Source of the DNA: Strix aluco
Lineage: Eukaryota > Chordata > Aves > Strigiformes > Strigidae
DNA: 64,000 nucleotides
Assembly: GCF_031877795.1 (NCBI RefSeq)
Contig: NC_133933.1
Location: forward strand, 94,323,552 to 94,387,551
Direction: 5' to 3'
In this document: piece by piece, positions 49,601 to 61,900 of the stretch
How positions within the stretch are numbered: the stretch's first letter is position 1
Layout: each line of letters opens with the position of its first letter
The notes under the pieces: generated by a model
Told to the model about the DNA's origin: nothing
Seen by the model: the letters and a program-made list of their open reading frames with translations, nothing else
The model's database searches: none
Translations under genes and position numbers: made by a program

Positions 49601-52135
49601 CTTAAAATGGTGCCATAAAAATACTTAGGCAACCAAATGCTGCGTTGAATTCTTGTTTGAATGTTATATTCAGCATTCACATGCTCACACCCATAAACAC
49701 TGATGTTCTGGTTTTCTTTTTAGGTGCACTTAAACTTACGTGATATTTTTTAATTTTTATACAAATTGAAGCAATACAGAAGACAATCTTTAAGTAATTT
49801 ATTTTTTTAAAAACTTAGTACTTTGTTCCAGACACAAAAACACCCTGTCTAAATGATCTTCTTGTCTGTTCTGGTTTTCACTGCCTATATGATGAATGCA
49901 GGATAAATCCTATGTTTATCTATGCATCTGCTGGTAAATCATGCAGCCATTAATCGCTATACAAGATAAGACCATGTTTGCATTTTCTTGTATGCTATCT
50001 ATTTTCATATTGAAATATCAGAAATTGGTCTAATACAAGGAATGTTGATTTTTAATACTGTGGAAACATATTAAACTTTCCCAGTACTAACAAAAAAGGT
50101 TTTATACTTTTTTTGGGGGGTCTTTAAAAATATGTTAGCTGGATATCTGTAATAATGCACTGTTGTCAATTCTGTGGACTCCTGCATGCCTTAGGTGGGG
50201 ATTGAAAGGACAATAGGAGACAAAGTGAATATAAGCAACACTGAATATAAGCAACACTGAAAACTGTAGAAACTGTGAAGACATACTCACTACCTGCTCC
50301 CCCCATTTCCTGATAGTGGTTTATTGTTAAAACCTGTTACTCAGATAAGAAGGAAATGATGGTGACTTTCTCCAGTGAAGCTGGCTACCAGAACCAGTCA
50401 AGAACATACTAGGAAAAAAGACTCAGGAAGAGGACCTGCTGTATTCCAGGTGCTACCACTGTGTGCACATCCCTCTGTCCGTACTCCAGCTCTGCATGCT
50501 TTGACACGTAGAGCATCTGCAACAGGAGCCAAATTGAATAACCACTTACAAGTTCATCATAATATAACTGAGAATTTAACATGCTTAAACAGATCAAGCT
50601 AAACTTTCAATCTTGCTTTTATTCTTTCCTTGCTCAGGAATGATGCATGTCTTTTACTTTCAAGCTACCTTTGATAGATTGCCATATGGAAATGATAGGG
50701 TTTTTTTATTATTTTAATATTAAGAATGTAAGGTTTAGTTCTATGACCTAGGCTAAGCTCCATGTAAATTCTACTTCAAGTAAATCACTACAGCTAGTAA
50801 AACTCTTCCTTCTGCAAAATAAGCCTTCTGATTTTAGTCCTTTTTGAAGGACCAAAAGGACGTGCCTTGTGATTACTCCCTATTCCTCTGATTCTCACTG
50901 CAGGGAAGTTTATATGAGCAGACTTCAGCTGGCAAGGTTGTGTATTGTTCATGTCCACTTGGGATGTCCTTTCAAGAAGCAGCAGTCTAGAAGTCTGATG
51001 GCAATACTGGGAAATCAGCGGAGTGGATTATCTGTTGGATTAGCGTTGCTTTGTGCCATGGTGACCTGTCTTGCTACACACAGTCACTCTCAGTGGACGC
51101 TGAACTCAAAATCCTGGTTTTTGGGCCAACTTGCAATTTTGTCTTAGTTACAGTGCATGAGGAAGGCACCTGGTTGGATCGAGGTGCTGGGTTCCAGCTC
51201 ACATCTGGTCATGGTTTCTAGGGGGCTTTTAAAAGATGGCATAGGTTAGGTCAGTCACCTAGCTGCAGCAGGGGAAGGAAAGGAAAGCTGAAACACATGG
51301 CATTCCCTCCTGGCTCTGAAAAGCAGAAACCCAGATCTTCAGGGAATCTGGGCCAATGTGTTCCTCACACTTCAGACGGCAGTCCCACTCATTCCTCACT
51401 CTGCAGGCTGTACCGTGCCGAGGTTTCGCAGCCACTCGCGGTGCCAAGGGTGTTTCCCGGTTTGCCCCGTTTCCCCAGCGGGTAAGAGTGGCTGGCTTCA
51501 GCACACAGGGCTGCGGGAGCTCTAACCTCAGAGGACTGCAAGTTGGGAGTATTTTCATGTAAAGCCTTTTTCATGAAAACATGTTCATCTGTTGAAACTG
51601 AAAGTCTTTGTAGGGAAGAGTTGATTTTGATGAATTCCCCATTTTTTTTTTTAAAAGGCATATAAAAGGCTCAGCAGATTTGAGAACATATGGGGTTTGA
51701 TTCTCCACTGTCTTACACGTTGTGCCGTTGTTTACGATCTGACAAGGCAGATGTAAAATGCAACCTCACTGCCTGGTTAGGATTTGCCTCCACTTAGTTA
51801 CAAGTATGACTGAATACACAAGATTAAAAAGCCTGGTGAATCAGTTCCCTGTTTCTTTTCCTCCATGATCAGTGATCCTTTGTCACCTGCTTTTGACCAC
51901 CATGACACATGTAGGTTTGTATCGACCCTCCTACTGAACTCTTTCTCTTTTGCTTTGCCTTCCCAGCCTTCTCCTGCTTTTTCTCAAGTTTTTGCATCTT
52001 TCTGGGTTACTACATCCCAGGTGTTTTGAAAGGAATGTGTATGTAGAAATTGGAAGGGGGTGGGAGGAACAAGTAGGACAGTGATTTTTTTGTGGGGGTC
52101 ACACATTCTGTCAGCAAAGGAGGAAGATGATACTT
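46625..52135. other. Intergenic sequence upstream of TPBG
   Basis: AT-rich DNA with no supported gene. A short poly-A lies near 46668-46679. A perfect 16-bp tandem duplication is listed separately at 50226-50257. Open frames such as 51259-51558 and 49398-49628 are short and opposed by frames on the other strand, so they are treated as chance. Confidence 0.5.
50226..50257. repeat. Perfect 16-bp tandem duplication
   Basis: TGAATATAAGCAACAC occurs twice head to tail at 50226-50241 and 50242-50257. It is a small recent slippage or repair duplication. Confidence 0.95.
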
Positions 52136-52139
52136 TCTC

Positions 52140-52330
52140 TCCCTGTTAGCTCTGGTGACTACACCTGAAATACTGCATTCCATTCTGGCATCCTACAACT
52201 AGAAAAAATGACAAGAGAGAAAGAAAAGAGCAGTATAAGTGATTCAGAGACTGAATATACACTGACTTATATGGAAAGACTAAATTAACTTTAAAAAGAT
52301 ATGGCTTGCCCAAGCAAAAAAAGCTTACTG
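52140..52330 (+). repeat. Very old CR1/L3-like LINE fragment
   Basis: CTGAAATACTGCATTCCATT, preceded by ACTACAC, matches the CR1 block that encodes LEYCVQFW. About 85 bases on, TEYTLTYMERLN near 52249-52285 matches the [10 protein letters not shown] block. Spacing and order fit, but the frame is lost and many bases differ, so it is an ancient insert comparable to the one at 1.27-1.7 kb. Confidence 0.45.
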
Positions 52331-52474
52331 AACTATTTTAGTATCCTTTATGGGTATTATGTGCATTTTACATTATAAAGTCTGTTATAATATCAGTTTG
52401 ATGTCATAAATAGTTTGAGGTCTGCCCCATTAGGTTTATTATTCCTGAATATAAACTGAAAAAAACTTCAGTGC

Positions 52475-52570
52475 CAGAAAGAGCCAAAGTCTTGTTATGG
52501 CATTGGAGCAAAAGTCCACCTAGTCCAGCATTTTGTCTCCTATGGTGGCCAACACAGGTTGCTGAAGAAA
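52475..52570. repeat. Possible old interspersed repeat fragment
   Basis: The run AAAGTCCACCTAGTCCAGCA, followed by a TTTTGTCTCC-TATGGTGGCCAA stretch, resembles a motif known from old amniote LINE copies (GTCCATCTAGCCCAGTATCC, then TGTCTCC and an AGTGGCCAA end). I recall this motif but cannot name its family with confidence. Confidence 0.4.
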
Positions 52571-52579
52571 AACACTGAA

Positions 52580-53642
52580 GTGTTTTTCCCCAATATTTTT
52601 TTCCCAATATTTTTCCCAACTTCCAGCAATTTGTGGCTGAGGGACTTCCCAAGCAAGAGCTAGAAAAACTTCAGTACCATGAACACTAGCACTTTTAGCT
52701 GAATTTTTTCACTTGAAAGACTTTTTTCATCAAAATTCTCCCTTTCTTGAAATATTATTCTCTTTTAATCTGAAATTTCAAAACAAAATTATGCATCCTT
52801 AATATTTTGATTTTTTTTTTTAAAAGTGACAGAAGTTTACATCATCCCTTTTCATTTTCTAGCTCTGAAAGATTTCAATCGTAGGAGGCCAAAAGAATGG
52901 AAAAAATGGAAGTGAAGCAGGGGACCAAATTAAATCAGTTACATTCTGTGACCAAATAGAGGGAGAGACAGAAGAATGAAGGACACAAAATTCTAAAATA
53001 TTTAAATTTGTCTTTTCTGAACATAAGGAGAAACAGAAAACATTTGATTTTTTTTTTAAACTATTTTTGATCTAACTTTCCCTACGATATGACTCGCAGG
53101 TGACAGGGAAAAGTATTTGAATATTTTTCTGGGATAAATCTTTTTCTGACCAACTGCAGTTATGAAATTCTCTGGTCATCTGAATATATTTATTAACAAA
53201 TATCTATTAAAAATATTTATTAAGGAATTCAAAATTTCCCACTCTTATAATTCAACAGATGCCCTAATGCTAAACACATTAATTTTAGATTTTGATGTAT
53301 TTGTAATGCACTTCAGCACCACAGTGTATGCTTGGTGTTCTTGAATAAATTCTTAGAAACACACTTGCACAATATCAGTCCTGCAGGGACTCACAGATGA
53401 AATTGGCTCATTTCTTTGTTTTATTAGGGCCTCCTTGTGCCATATTCACAGACCAAAAAATGCCTTGAAGGGAGTAAAATAGCTTTCTGAAGCTCCTTCC
53501 CTTCTCTGGGTGCAGGCGACCTCCAAAGAGATGCGGTATGGACGTGGAGCACATTGAAGGGTCATGCTAGTTTCAGGGTGAATCATGTGCACCCACAATT
53601 TATTTCATGGGGATTGAGGAGAGCAGAAACTAACTGAGTCCT
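52580..53642. other. AT-rich intergenic sequence before CR1 copy D
   Basis: AT-rich DNA with short T runs (near 52808-52820 and 53049-53057). I see no gene or other recognised element. Confidence 0.5.
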
Positions 53643-53787
53643 GCTTCATAGGGAAGTCTGCTGCCTCCCTGGGGCCCATGTAAAGGACCTCACGGCAAAA
53701 CTCCCCAATCTAGTGAGACCCAAGAACCACTACCCTCTCTTGGTTTTTCAGGTAGGTAGCGACAATTACCAGGAGAACTCCTGATCA

Positions 53788-54081
53788 ATGAAGAGAGATT
53801 TCAAGGCCTTGGGGAAACTGGTTAAGGGGTCAGGGGCACAAATTGTGTTCTCCTCCATCCCTTCAGTTGCGGGGATAGATGAAGAAGAATACAGGAGAAC
53901 TCAACAGATGAACTTGTGTCTCCGAGACTGGTGTTACCAGCAGGACTTTGGATTTTCCAATCATGGGTTAGAATACAGGACATCAGACCTTTTGGCATCA
54001 GGTGGGATGCACCTGTCCCAGAGGGGGAAAAGTATCTTGGGGCAAGAGTTAGCTGGTCTCATTGAGAGAGCTTTAAACTAG
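53788..54081 (+). pseudogene. CR1 copy D ORF1, C-terminal SGNH esterase part
   Basis: A 97-codon frame covers the second half of the ORF1 esterase domain: KRDFKALGKLVKGSG, AQIVFSSIPS, a CLRDWCYQQDFGF stretch and HLSQRGKSILGQEL, ending ALN before TAG at 54079-54081. The usual DG-(V)-H motif that supplies the catalytic Asp and His reads SGGMH (near 54000), so the Asp is lost. The block with the nucleophile Ser (GDS) lies upstream of the truncation and is absent. A one-base deletion near 53777 disconnects the frame from the preceding ORF1 sequence. No activity is expected. Confidence 0.85.
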
Positions 54082-54083
54082 AT

Positions 54084-55780
54084 ATGAAGGGGGAAGGGGA
54101 CAAAACTGGAACTCCCAGATATAAGCCCCAGGGTAGATTACCAGAGCTTGTGGGCTGTTGTGCCAGCGATGACCCTCACCCTGCTATCCCAGTGGAGGCA
54201 AGGGATGGAGACATGCAGCACAACAAAGATGCAAGGGATATTGATGGATCAGTAACTGTGGTAACACCTGTGAAAGGTCAGGATGGAATTAGGACCTCTA
54301 AATGCAAAAAAGTGCTGGAGACATCAGCCCATCTGAAGTGCATCTATACCAATGCACACAGCATGGATAACAAACAGGAGGAGCTTGAAGCCATGATGCA
54401 GCAGGAAAATTATGATGTAGTGGCTATTACAGAAACATGGTGGGATGTCTCCCATGACTGGAGTGCACCAATTGATGACTGCAAGCTCTTTAGGAAGGAT
54501 AGGCAAGGAAGGAGAGGCGGTGGGGTGGCGCTGTATGTTAGGGACTGTTATGATTGCTTTGAGTACAAGTGTAGTGAAGACAGGGTGGAGTGTCTTTGTG
54601 TTAGAATCAAGGGGAAGGCCAGCAGGGCAGATGTTGTAGTGGAAGTCTACTATAGGCCACCCACCCAGGACAGAGAGGTGGATGAAATGGGTACTTAGGA
54701 GAAATCTCACGATCACTTGTCCTTGTTCTTGTGGGAGACTTTAACTTCCCAGACATCTGCTGGAAATACAACACAGCAGAGTGGGACCAGTCCCAGAGAT
54801 TCCTGTAATGTGTGGCAGATAACTTCCTGACACAGCTGGTGAGTGAACTGACCAGAGAAGGTGCCCTGCTGGACCTCCTCTTTGTGAACAGAGAAGGACT
54901 GGTGGATGATGTGGCAGTTGGAGGCCGACTAGGGCACAGTGATCATGAAATAATAGAGTTCTCTATTGTTAGGGAGGCCAGGAGAGGGGGTAGCAGCACT
55001 GACATCCTGGATTTTCCAAGGACTGACTTTGACTTGTTTAGGCAACTGCTTGTCAGAATCCTTTGGGAGACGGTCCTGAAGGGTATATGGGTCCAGGAAG
55101 GCTGGACACTCTTTGAGAATGAAGTCGTGATGGCACAGGATCTGGCTGTCCCCAGGTGCTGTAAGAGAAGCTGGCGACAGAGAAGACCACCCTGGCTAAA
55201 CAGGGAGCTTTGGCTGCAACTCAGGGAGAAAAAGAGAGTTTACAGCCTTTAGAAGAAAGGGCTAGCCACTCACAGTGATTACAAAGATGCTGTGAGGCTA
55301 TGCAGGGGGGAAATCAGGAGGTCTAAAGTCCAGCTGGAAATTAATCGGGCTTCAGCAGTCAAGGATAACAAGAAATGTTTCTATAAGTATGTGAGCAGCA
55401 AAAGAAAGACCAGGGAGAGTCTCCATCCCCTGCTAGACGCAGGAGGAAACATGGCAATGAGTGATGAGGAAAAGGCTGAGATGCTTAATGACTTCTTTGC
55501 CTCAGTCTTTAATAACAAGACCAGTTGTACTGAGGGAATCCAGCCTCCTCAGCCAGAAGACAGAGACTGGGAGAACGACCCCCCTGCAATCCAGGAGGAG
55601 ATAGTCAGTGACCTACTGCATCACATAGACATACACAAGTCTATGGGACTGGATGGGATACACCCGAGAGTGCTGAAGGAGCGGGCTGGGGTGCTCGCCG
55701 AGCCACTTTCCATCATTTACCAGCAGTCCTGGCTGACTTGGTTGTTAGGTGTTGGAATGGGCTGCCCAGGGAGGTGGTAG
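54084..55780 (+). pseudogene. CR1 copy D ORF2 remnant (endonuclease, RT core deleted)
   Basis: ORF2 starts with ATG at 54084, two bases after the ORF1 stop. It runs 204 codons through a linker of about 72 codons (absent from copy C) and the endonuclease motifs TNAHS, ITETWW and VYYRP, then shifts frame near 54690 after REVDE. The GDFNFPD motif follows in another frame near 54735-54757. TAA then stands at 54807-54809, where copy C has the same stop. An open stretch continues at 54812-55252 (with SDH), then a TGG-to-TAG change ends it at 55250-55252. A last stretch, 55292-55780, reaches the internal deletion. RT motifs DFSKAF, GVPQGS and FADD are all missing. Confidence 0.88.
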
Positions 55781-55936
55781 AGTCCCCATCCCTGGAGGTA
55801 TTTTAAGAGTCGGATTGACATAGCGCTTAGGGATATGGTGTAGTTGGGAACTGTCATTGTTAGGTTAATGGTTGGACTGGATGATCTTCAAGGTGTTTTC
55901 CAACCTTGATGATTCTGTGATTCTGTGATTCTGTGA

Positions 55937-58900
55937 GACTGCTCTGACTCACATTTGGGACAGAACAGTCACAGCCTACAGCACAGACTAAGGCTCTCGG
56001 TCCCCATGTCCTTTTCGCTACTATTCATACCCCAAAAAGGTATAAAGAACAAGGTAAAAGAAATAACTGAAAAAACAGCTTCCAGTTGTGATAGCCTTAA
56101 GGCAATAGGAGCACACAGCTCTAGAGGTTCTGCTAAGAGGAAGAAATCTGATTCTACAAGTTACACACTTTTTTGAAAGACAGAATTAAAATACTTTTTT
56201 AATGTGCTGTTGAAACAAGCAAACAAAGATGCATCACTTGAAACACAGCAGAATGGGGAAAAGATGACAGTGTCACAACTGCCAGCCCGACGGAGCCTCC
56301 AAAGGAGGTGATGCAAGACAATGCAACAAAGGTGTTCTTGCTGAGGCTTTCCTGCTCAAAGAGGTTTATGACATGAAATTAGATCCAGGCTGGCAAAAGT
56401 TTCTTTTACAACTACGTTAAAATATTCTGAGATTCAGGATGCTGATACCAAGTAAATGAACATGACATTTTAAAATTGATGTGGTGCCAGGGAAAATGGC
56501 CAGAAAGCAGTTGTTAAGATGGTTAAATCATCTTTAGGTCATATTGGGAAAAAAAATCCCACTGAAGTTTTCAGCACTGGATATGTTTTATTGCTTCTAA
56601 TATAAATTTGCTGATAGTAGTTATTACCATAACTGGGAACTGATCACACCGGGCATGGAGGATTTGGGTGCATTTAAGCTGGCCTAAATGACACTAGGCT
56701 GTGAATGCTTTCTTGAATGGAAAACAGTTTCAGTATTTAATAGTAATTTTAATGTGAAAAAGCCAATTCTTAGCATCTGCAAAAATACAGGGGCACGGCT
56801 TGTTAGATTTATATATTCCTATTCCAATGACTAGGAACTGCATAATATCTTGGTACCTTTGAGGCTGCAAGTAAAACTTTTTTTTTTTTTTTTTAATTTT
56901 ACCATTCTACAGTGACAGAAAAGTAGCTTGCTCACCTCTGCACTTTCGGTACTTAATTTATTCCTTCCAGTCAACTTGTTCTTTCTGGCATGCTTAGACA
57001 AACTGCAGACTCATGTACCTTTACAGAACTGCTGCAAGCCAGGAAACAGAACCAGATGAGATATAGGAAGAAGAAAAGAAAAAGGCAGGATGCATTCATT
57101 TATTCTTGACTGTGTTTTCAACTGAAACTCAAAAAGTATTACAAAGATAATAATCTATTGCTTTTACATACAGTAGGGGTAGCTTCTATATATGCCATGA
57201 CAGCTGAATCTCCAGTCAGTTGGCATTTTGTCCAGCATCTAGTATCAGTTTGAAAAATGCCTTCACTTTGCCAATCTCACGTTGCCAAGTCACAGTTCAG
57301 AGTCGCAAGAGAACAAAGGCAAATTCAATAGCTGGAAAAATACAAGAGAAGAAAGACTGGCCTTGGACAAGATTTCATTTAATGCTGCTAGGAGCTCTAG
57401 CGCTGGCTAGAACTGTTTCAAAAGCCTGTATTCTTCTGCTCTTCCTTCAGGAAATAATATGTTAGCATACCTCAAACCCAATGGAGCCACCCAATGGAAA
57501 ACTAACTATACAATGCACACACTGCCAGATGCTGTTCTTTCTAGCTGTGACTAGAGCTGCAAGTATCTTAGTTAACCTGCTCTGAGATAATTCAGGTATC
57601 TCTAGCCTTACAGTGAAATCTGCAGAAAAGGTAAAGGCTCTTCTAAGTTTTGTCTTCAGAAGCGATTGATAGTGAGAAGCTAAAGTTTCCTGGTTTCTAA
57701 GCCTTTTTGATGTTTTTGAAAATTGTACCCATATTCTAGTAAATGTACCAAAAAGCATGCCTGTTAGTTGGTACGTAAACTATAGAGCGAATATTGACAC
57801 TTGGGCCAGTAATGCACACATTAACATTAATGGACATTCTTAGATGCTCTGTCCTCTCTCCTCGGCCCTTACTTTTTGAGAACAAACATGATTGGAAGTT
57901 GATGGAGGAAATGGTTTTGGAAAATAAAAGACAAGCTGATTTTTAGCTGATCTTTAAGCATGCATATGAGACGTATGCTTTGGAAAATACTTAAGATACA
58001 ATCATACACTGATATTTCCTGAGCATATCCATCACTCCCATGGGACATGTCTTTTCAACACTCTCATTCATGGATATATCTCTATGATTTTGCATATAAT
58101 TAGCATAACTCAAAAAATTCCTTTCTCCTATTGAAAGTTAATACAGGGCTTCAGAAGCAGACAGAGGATCAAACTTGAGTCTTCTGGAATCAATGAAGAA
58201 CTTAAGTGTCATTAATATCACTCATGATCAACAGAGCCAAAAAGCTTTCTTCATTACAGCAAAGAGAAAAAATGTTGACCATGTCATTATGGATCTTTCT
58301 GGACAAGTCTTGTCTTTTTTAGTGAATTTGTGAGAGTGATCAAATACATCTTGCAACCCTCTGTCAGCCCTGTTGACTAACTCTGAGGTTTCACAGACTG
58401 CCTGAGAAGCACGCAGCTCCTTAGGTAATTTGACGACCATAATGTGGCATCCATGACTTGCATCCCCTGAAAGCTCCAAGTGTCTCTCAGCTTCCCACCA
58501 GGACGTTCAACTCTTTCTTCTTCTGCTCCTTCACGTAGAGAGACCTGCATGGCCATAACTGACTCCTTGGCTTGTGTATGTGCTGTCTGTCCCACAAATA
58601 TTTCTCAGATCACAGCTTGACTTGTCTTTTACACTCACATAGAGGTGTCTTTAATTCCTTTTATCTTTCAGGCTGAAGAAAGGGTTTGCCATTTTCAAGG
58701 ATGCTCTTAAACTCACACTCCTTTTCAGTGGCAGCATGTTACTACCTTCCGGGAGCACAGGATGACTTCTAGGACTACTGGCCACAGTTCCATGAGCCAA
58801 AGATTTTAGTGACTTTGTAGGCAGTATCGGTTCCCCAAAATCAGATGGATCACTGAAGCTTGTGCTTTGCCTTAACTCTCAGCACTTCATTAGAGGTCTC

Positions 58901-61900
58901 CTAAATCTCTTTGAAAAACTCAAATAAACCCCAGCAGTAGGGTGCCCACTGATGGAACATTACTTACTTATATATTTGCCCTGGATGGTGTGTGATTAGT
59001 TTTAAAAAGTGTCGACCAGTGTAGAAAATGAGCCTGTGTAAGCAGAGAAGGAAAACATATGTTGAAAAATTCTCAAGAAAGGCTAGGACTGGCATTTTAA
59101 CCAAGATGTGCATGAGACAGACAATGCTGTAAAGTCATGAAAGCCACAGGTAATGTGACACTGCAGATGTTTTTAATGGGACCAGAAGCTCTGTAGAAAT
59201 GTTTTAATCTGATTACACAGTTACTTACATTGCAGGCTCAGAATTAAATAGTTTTCCAATTCAGATAGGATGAAGTAATTCCCGGGTTTTATAGTTGCCA
59301 TTTACACTGGTAGAGATACAGAACACGAAAGCTAGAACAATCATTTTGTTATCTCAAATCTTTTTCAGCTTTCTCCAAAGCATGTTAACTCTTCTCATTA
59401 TTTCTTCTTCAGTTAAGGCCTTTGTTTGTTTCCTTCAGATTAATAGATAACAGGCTAATGAATAATCCATCAGCATGTGAATTCAGATTCTGATTCTGTG
59501 TGAAGATTAATTCCTTCATTCAGAAAAAAAACCCCACTTTAGCAAATGCTATCCTTGTCGTGATTCCAGGCATTTAATTTATTCGCTGTCAGTAACTAAA
59601 TTCTCAAGTCAGGGCACTTTTTAGGACTTCTAACTATTTTTGGTTACAGAGATATTCTCGTCCCCGATACTCAGAGTCGGTGCCTCTACAAGGTAAATTT
59701 ATACTGTTTGCAGACTCCCGATGAGTAGAATAGCACTACTTAAAAATGAAGGTTCTATGTATAATATCAAAATATCTCCCTTGGGAATAGGAAAAAAATG
59801 GAATTAGCATTTCTTGTTGTTTTCTAAATTTTACTCTTCAGTCTGTAAGGCACAAAAAGATATAAATTGGGTTAGACTTATTAAATCTCATGTCTTACCT
59901 TGCCAAATGTAGTCTTAAAGAAGGTTTATTCATTGTTCAGGCAATGCCTTTAATAGTGAAACACGAATGGGGAAAATGTATCCCATAATTACTTTTTAAT
60001 GGCAGCTTCATCTTGGAGAAAAAAAAGAAGTGCTGTAATAATTTAATCTAAAAATAAAGATAATTTGTAGAAAGCAGTACTGAGTGTGTGAAAGAGTCAA
60101 ATGTTGAGCTTCAGAATAAAAGAGAGCTAAATATGTCTGGGCATGTGTTAATTGTGTATAGCAGAGGTCTTCACTTGGATGGGGAAGAGAACTAGTTTTT
60201 TGTTCAACTGATTTAAAAAAATAACCTTACCTCAAAGCTTGGAGTAGATTTGAACAAATCATCTTTTCTTTGTTTAAATTATGTTTGCTAAAGGCCAAAA
60301 CTTTTTTTAAGCAGAGATGTCAAGTGAATTTTGAGAGGAGTATTTTTAGTTTGTTAAGCCTACAAGTGTCATTCTCTATCTCAGTGGTTGGCTTGTTTAC
60401 CTGCAGTAATAAAACATTTCTGGGTTTGGAAAACTAACTTGTCAAATATTTATACAATTGGGCTTGTTTATATTTTTGGATTAGTACAAAACTACTTTCT
60501 CATGGATCTATGCCACCTCTGTGTAAATGAGTATGGGACCATGTATATACCTCCATCCTATGTGGAAGAGAGGACCATAGCAGAAAGCCTTTGCACGTGG
60601 ATAGCTTAGGCTGTAACCTCAGCCACTACCCAGGTTCCTTTTTTTTTTGTACTAACTGTTGCCTCACTGGCAGTGAAATTCCCTACCTGGAACTGGTCCT
60701 GATGTGTAACACGGAAATGTTGTTTTTTCCTATCTAGAAGTTACATCAGACTGTTCCACGCACTGTCAGATAGCTTTGACAATCAACGAGGTGATCACGC
60801 TCTAAGTTTTAAATCAGCCAGAACTTTTCATTTTATTAAATATTCGTCACTTGTGTTGGCTTCTTTTGTTTCCTATACTTTTTGTTTCTTCTCAACCTGC
60901 TATAGCTGTTTTCATTTATTTTGCATACTAGATTGCTTTGACTGCGTTAATATGCTGAGACCCACTATTTTTATAGGAATGGAGTATAATTTTTTATTTT
61001 CTGCTATAAGCATGTCATATAAAATACCTGGCATCCTGATAATCGCAGAGATGCATTATGTGGAGCAGAAGTAAAAAACCTGCTTTTGTTGCAATGAGTT
61101 GACATTATTTCAGGTGCAATGTTAAATGAAAATTATAGAATATATTATTTTGCTTACAAGATGGTCTTTGTATAAACACAATAATGTGAAAATAAGGAAA
61201 AGGATTATTTTGACAGCTTAAATGACTTAATTACTGTTTCTTTTTGAAAAGTTAATATCTTTTAATATTTTCTGCTTTTGATGAGGCAGTTTTTATCATG
61301 TTCCTTTTTGCTAAACTAGCATTTCTCCAACCTCAGATATGGCTCCTATTACAGTTACGATAAACTTAATTATAGAAAGGGAATAACTCTGCTGGGTCAG
61401 AATGGATTTAAAGTTACAGAAGCTGCTTGACTAAATTTCAATGCTGATTCTACAAACAGCTCCATATGTTACATTTCTGTTCCTAGCTGAAGCCCATGAA
61501 GTGAGCTGCACTCCAAACTGGCCACCATCTATAGAGAGACAGAAAGAAGATCAGCCCTGTAATAGCATATGTATCAACTAAAATAGTTCTACTTGCTTGG
61601 TATTCAGTGTAAGAGTAACAGAAATACAGATCCTTGGGATAATGCACTGCTTATTTCTTACTCCAGGAGAAAATTATACTTTAGGGAAACAGGTAATAAA
61701 TAAGAAAGGACTACAGTTTTGTATCCTGCTTTGTTCTTCTGGAAGGCACTGATTTCCATTCAAGCAGAGTTAGTGCTGAGCTCTTTTAACCCATTACTGT
61801 CCCTTACCAGTTTCTCCCTTCCATTTCTGGGAGCCTGATTAAAGCTGTTCAACAGATTGCATTGCTTAGATCACAACATTTTATTACTGGTGTTGTTCCT

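Larger units (their letters stand above)
53643..55936 (+). mobile_element. CR1 LINE copy D, 5'-truncated and internally deleted
   Basis: A plus-strand CR1 that starts within ORF1 at CTTCATAGGGAAG and runs through the esterase domain, the ORF1 stop and the ORF2 endonuclease into the start of the RT. At about 55735 it jumps from the QQSWLT block straight to the VVRRWN-like block near the ORF2 end, so about 1.3 kb holding the whole RT active centre is missing. The 3'UTR and a tail of three ATTCTGTG units (ending at 55936) are intact. It is very similar to copy C, in opposite orientation, and shares its TAA stop within ORF2. Confidence 0.95.
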
